DNA of 6,125 bases, taken from an uncultured euryarchaeote. GTDB taxonomy: Archaea > Thermoplasmatota > Poseidoniia > Poseidoniales > Thalassarchaeaceae. The stretch lies in the NCBI GenBank assembly GCA_937901365.1, contig CALCEF010000304.1, forward strand, positions 1 to 6,125, in the 5' to 3' direction. Below the pieces are notes generated by a model. That model did not search any database. It was not told the DNA's origin and worked only from the letters and a program-made list of their open reading frames with translations. Position numbers and translations under genes: made by a program. This document shows positions 5,159-6,125 of this stretch, in pieces. Numbering within the stretch: position 1 is the first letter of the stretch; each line of letters starts with the position of its first letter.

Positions 5159-6125
5159 ATGGTGTCCAAGAAGATTGAGCAAGGCTGGGTCAAAGCCGAG
5201 AATGAAATCAAGGCGGAAAATCCAGTCAAAGCCCTTGAGATATTGCGAACTGCAGATGCGGATGCAACCGAATCGAAAACGTGGCGACTTGCGGGAGAAG
5301 CCAAAGCCATGCAAGCTCGACAATCAGGCAATGACAAGAGATTGTTCAAGGAGGCGGTCAGCCACTATGAGAGTGGTCTCAAATCCAATCCAAACGACAA
5401 GAAGGCCCGTCGAAGTTTGAACAGCCTTCGTTCTGAAATGGATGGACTTGGTATTCGTGCTGGCGGCATGTCGATGTTTATCGATGATGGAGCGCCAACA
5501 TTCCTTGGAATCGTCAGTATCGTTGTTGCCCTCGGTTTGGTTTTGGTTGGACTCAAAGTCATCCCTGATTATTTGGCCGGGAATACTGACGAAATCGCAG
5601 TGCTGACCGTATCGTTCCAGACGGATACAAACGACCCTTTGAGCAGACAGGCAGTGGAGATCACGATTGAATTGCATCGGGACGATGCCCCAATCCATGT
5701 CGACAATTTCGTAAAATTGACTGAGCGTGGCGAGTATAACGGCGTGATTTTCCATCGCATCATCGACAATTTCATGATTCAAGGTGGCGATTTCCAAAAC
5801 GCTGACGGAACGGGTGGATACGCAGCTGAATTCTACGGTTACTGTAACGGTCAATCATCGGCCTCTGATTGCTCTTCCCAGACAGCATACACTATTCCCG
5901 ATGAAGCAGACAATGGTCTTCTCCACGATTCGTGCGTCATTTCGATGGCCAAAACAAACAATCCAAACACAGGAGGTAGCCAATTCTTCTTGATTCCAGA
6001 AGATAGCAATCCATCCCACCTTGACGGTGTACACACGGTCTTTGGGACGATTACATCCGGCTGTTCCTATGTTACTCAGATCAGTGAAGTGCAAACCGAT
6101 GGAAACGACAAACCGATGGCTGATG
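5159..6125 (+). CDS. Membrane-anchored cyclophilin (peptidyl-prolyl isomerase) with N-terminal TPR-like region, 3' end cut
   Basis: From ATG 5159 the frame is open for 322 codons to the right edge. Residues about 5-95 are charged helices resembling TPR repeats, for example NPVKALEILR (21-30) and KEAVSHYESGLKSNPNDKKA (64-83). A membrane helix follows at about 114-137. From about 165 to 300 lies a cyclophilin domain that speeds cis-trans isomerisation of X-Pro bonds. It has VIFHR (R200, the catalytic Arg), FMIQGGDF (F205, Q208), SMAKTNNPNTGGSQFFL (262-278) and HLDGVHTVFG (287-296). The Trp of human CypA at the LDG site is His287, as in many cyclosporin-insensitive forms. A loop of about 225-260 is longer than in CypA and contains Cys229, Cys238 and Cys259; Cys302 follows. 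Their presence suggests an extracytoplasmic, disulfide-bearing domain. The isomerase identity is firm; the TPR assignment and topology are inferred. Confidence 0.88.
   Translation, partial: MVSKKIEQGWVKAENEIKAENPVKALEILRTADADATESKTWRLAGEAKAMQARQSGNDKRLFKEAVSHYESGLKSNPNDKKARRSLNSLRSEMDGLGIRAGGMSMFIDDGAPTFLGIVSIVVALGLVLVGLKVIPDYLAGNTDEIAVLTVSFQTDTNDPLSRQAVEITIELHRDDAPIHVDNFVKLTERGEYNGVIFHRIIDNFMIQGGDFQNADGTGGYAAEFYGYCNGQSSASDCSSQTAYTIPDEADNGLLHDSCVISMAKTNNPNTGGSQFFLIPEDSNPSHLDGVHTVFGTITSGCSYVTQISEVQTDGNDKPMAD

Noticed and set aside
4940..5323. N-terminal extension of korA by 128 codons up to a start at 5323
   Set aside because: The extension would be translated through the G/C hairpin and across the first 165 bases of the divergent cyclophilin gene. 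It has no resemblance to the family, and a Shine-Dalgarno precedes the ATG at 4939.
5324..5854. Long minus-strand frame of 176 codons
   Set aside because: It lies entirely antisense to the cyclophilin gene, whose conserved motifs are clear. The antisense translation shows no recognisable domain.
1..6125. CRISPR array, insertion sequence, integrase or attachment site, including at the tRNA
   Set aside because: No regularly spaced direct repeats, transposase motifs or duplicated tRNA 3' end are visible in the window.

Overview
The window looks like a genomic fragment of a marine euryarchaeon, most likely Marine Group II/III (Candidatus Poseidoniales or a relative). The placement is inferred from four things. 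The tRNA-Gln is archaeal in form, with an A1-U72 pair and no encoded CCA. One exported enzyme ends in a PGF-CTERM-like sorting tail, the type handled by archaeosortase. Central metabolism is represented by a two-subunit 2-oxoacid:ferredoxin oxidoreductase. The other proteins are membrane-anchored proteins typical of such genomes. The exact lineage cannot be fixed without a database search.

Layout. Everything from position 1 to about 4939 is on the minus strand and reads right to left as one tightly packed run. It begins with a fused gamma-alpha 2-oxoacid:ferredoxin oxidoreductase subunit (korA, 3137-4939), which overlaps the beta subunit (korB, 2106-3140) by an ATGA. After 6 nt comes an exported purple-acid-phosphatase-like metallophosphoesterase (765-2099), then tRNA-Gln(CUG) (663-735), a four-helix DoxX-like membrane protein (208-621), and a small membrane protein cut by the left edge (1-196). 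A divergent intergenic region (4940-5158) separates this run from one plus-strand gene, cut by the right edge (5159-6125). That gene encodes an unusual membrane-anchored cyclophilin with an N-terminal TPR-like region.

How it works together. KorAB would perform CoA-dependent, ferredoxin-reducing decarboxylation of a 2-oxoacid, probably 2-oxoglutarate. Spacing suggests that the phosphatase is translated from the same mRNA, although it acts outside the cell and has no obvious biochemical link to KorAB. The tRNA has a plausible promoter of its own overlapping the phosphatase stop codon. The cyclophilin is predicted to help fold proteins outside the membrane.

Most notable. No clearly new multi-gene system is visible. 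The least ordinary stretch is the 219-bp divergent intergenic region. It holds a GC-rich imperfect palindrome in the korA leader that can pair with the korA Shine-Dalgarno, a set of four alternating complementary segments in the cyclophilin leader that ends in its Shine-Dalgarno, and repeated AATGGA half-sites between them. The TPR-TM-cyclophilin protein and the phosphatase inside the oxidoreductase operon are the other points of interest.
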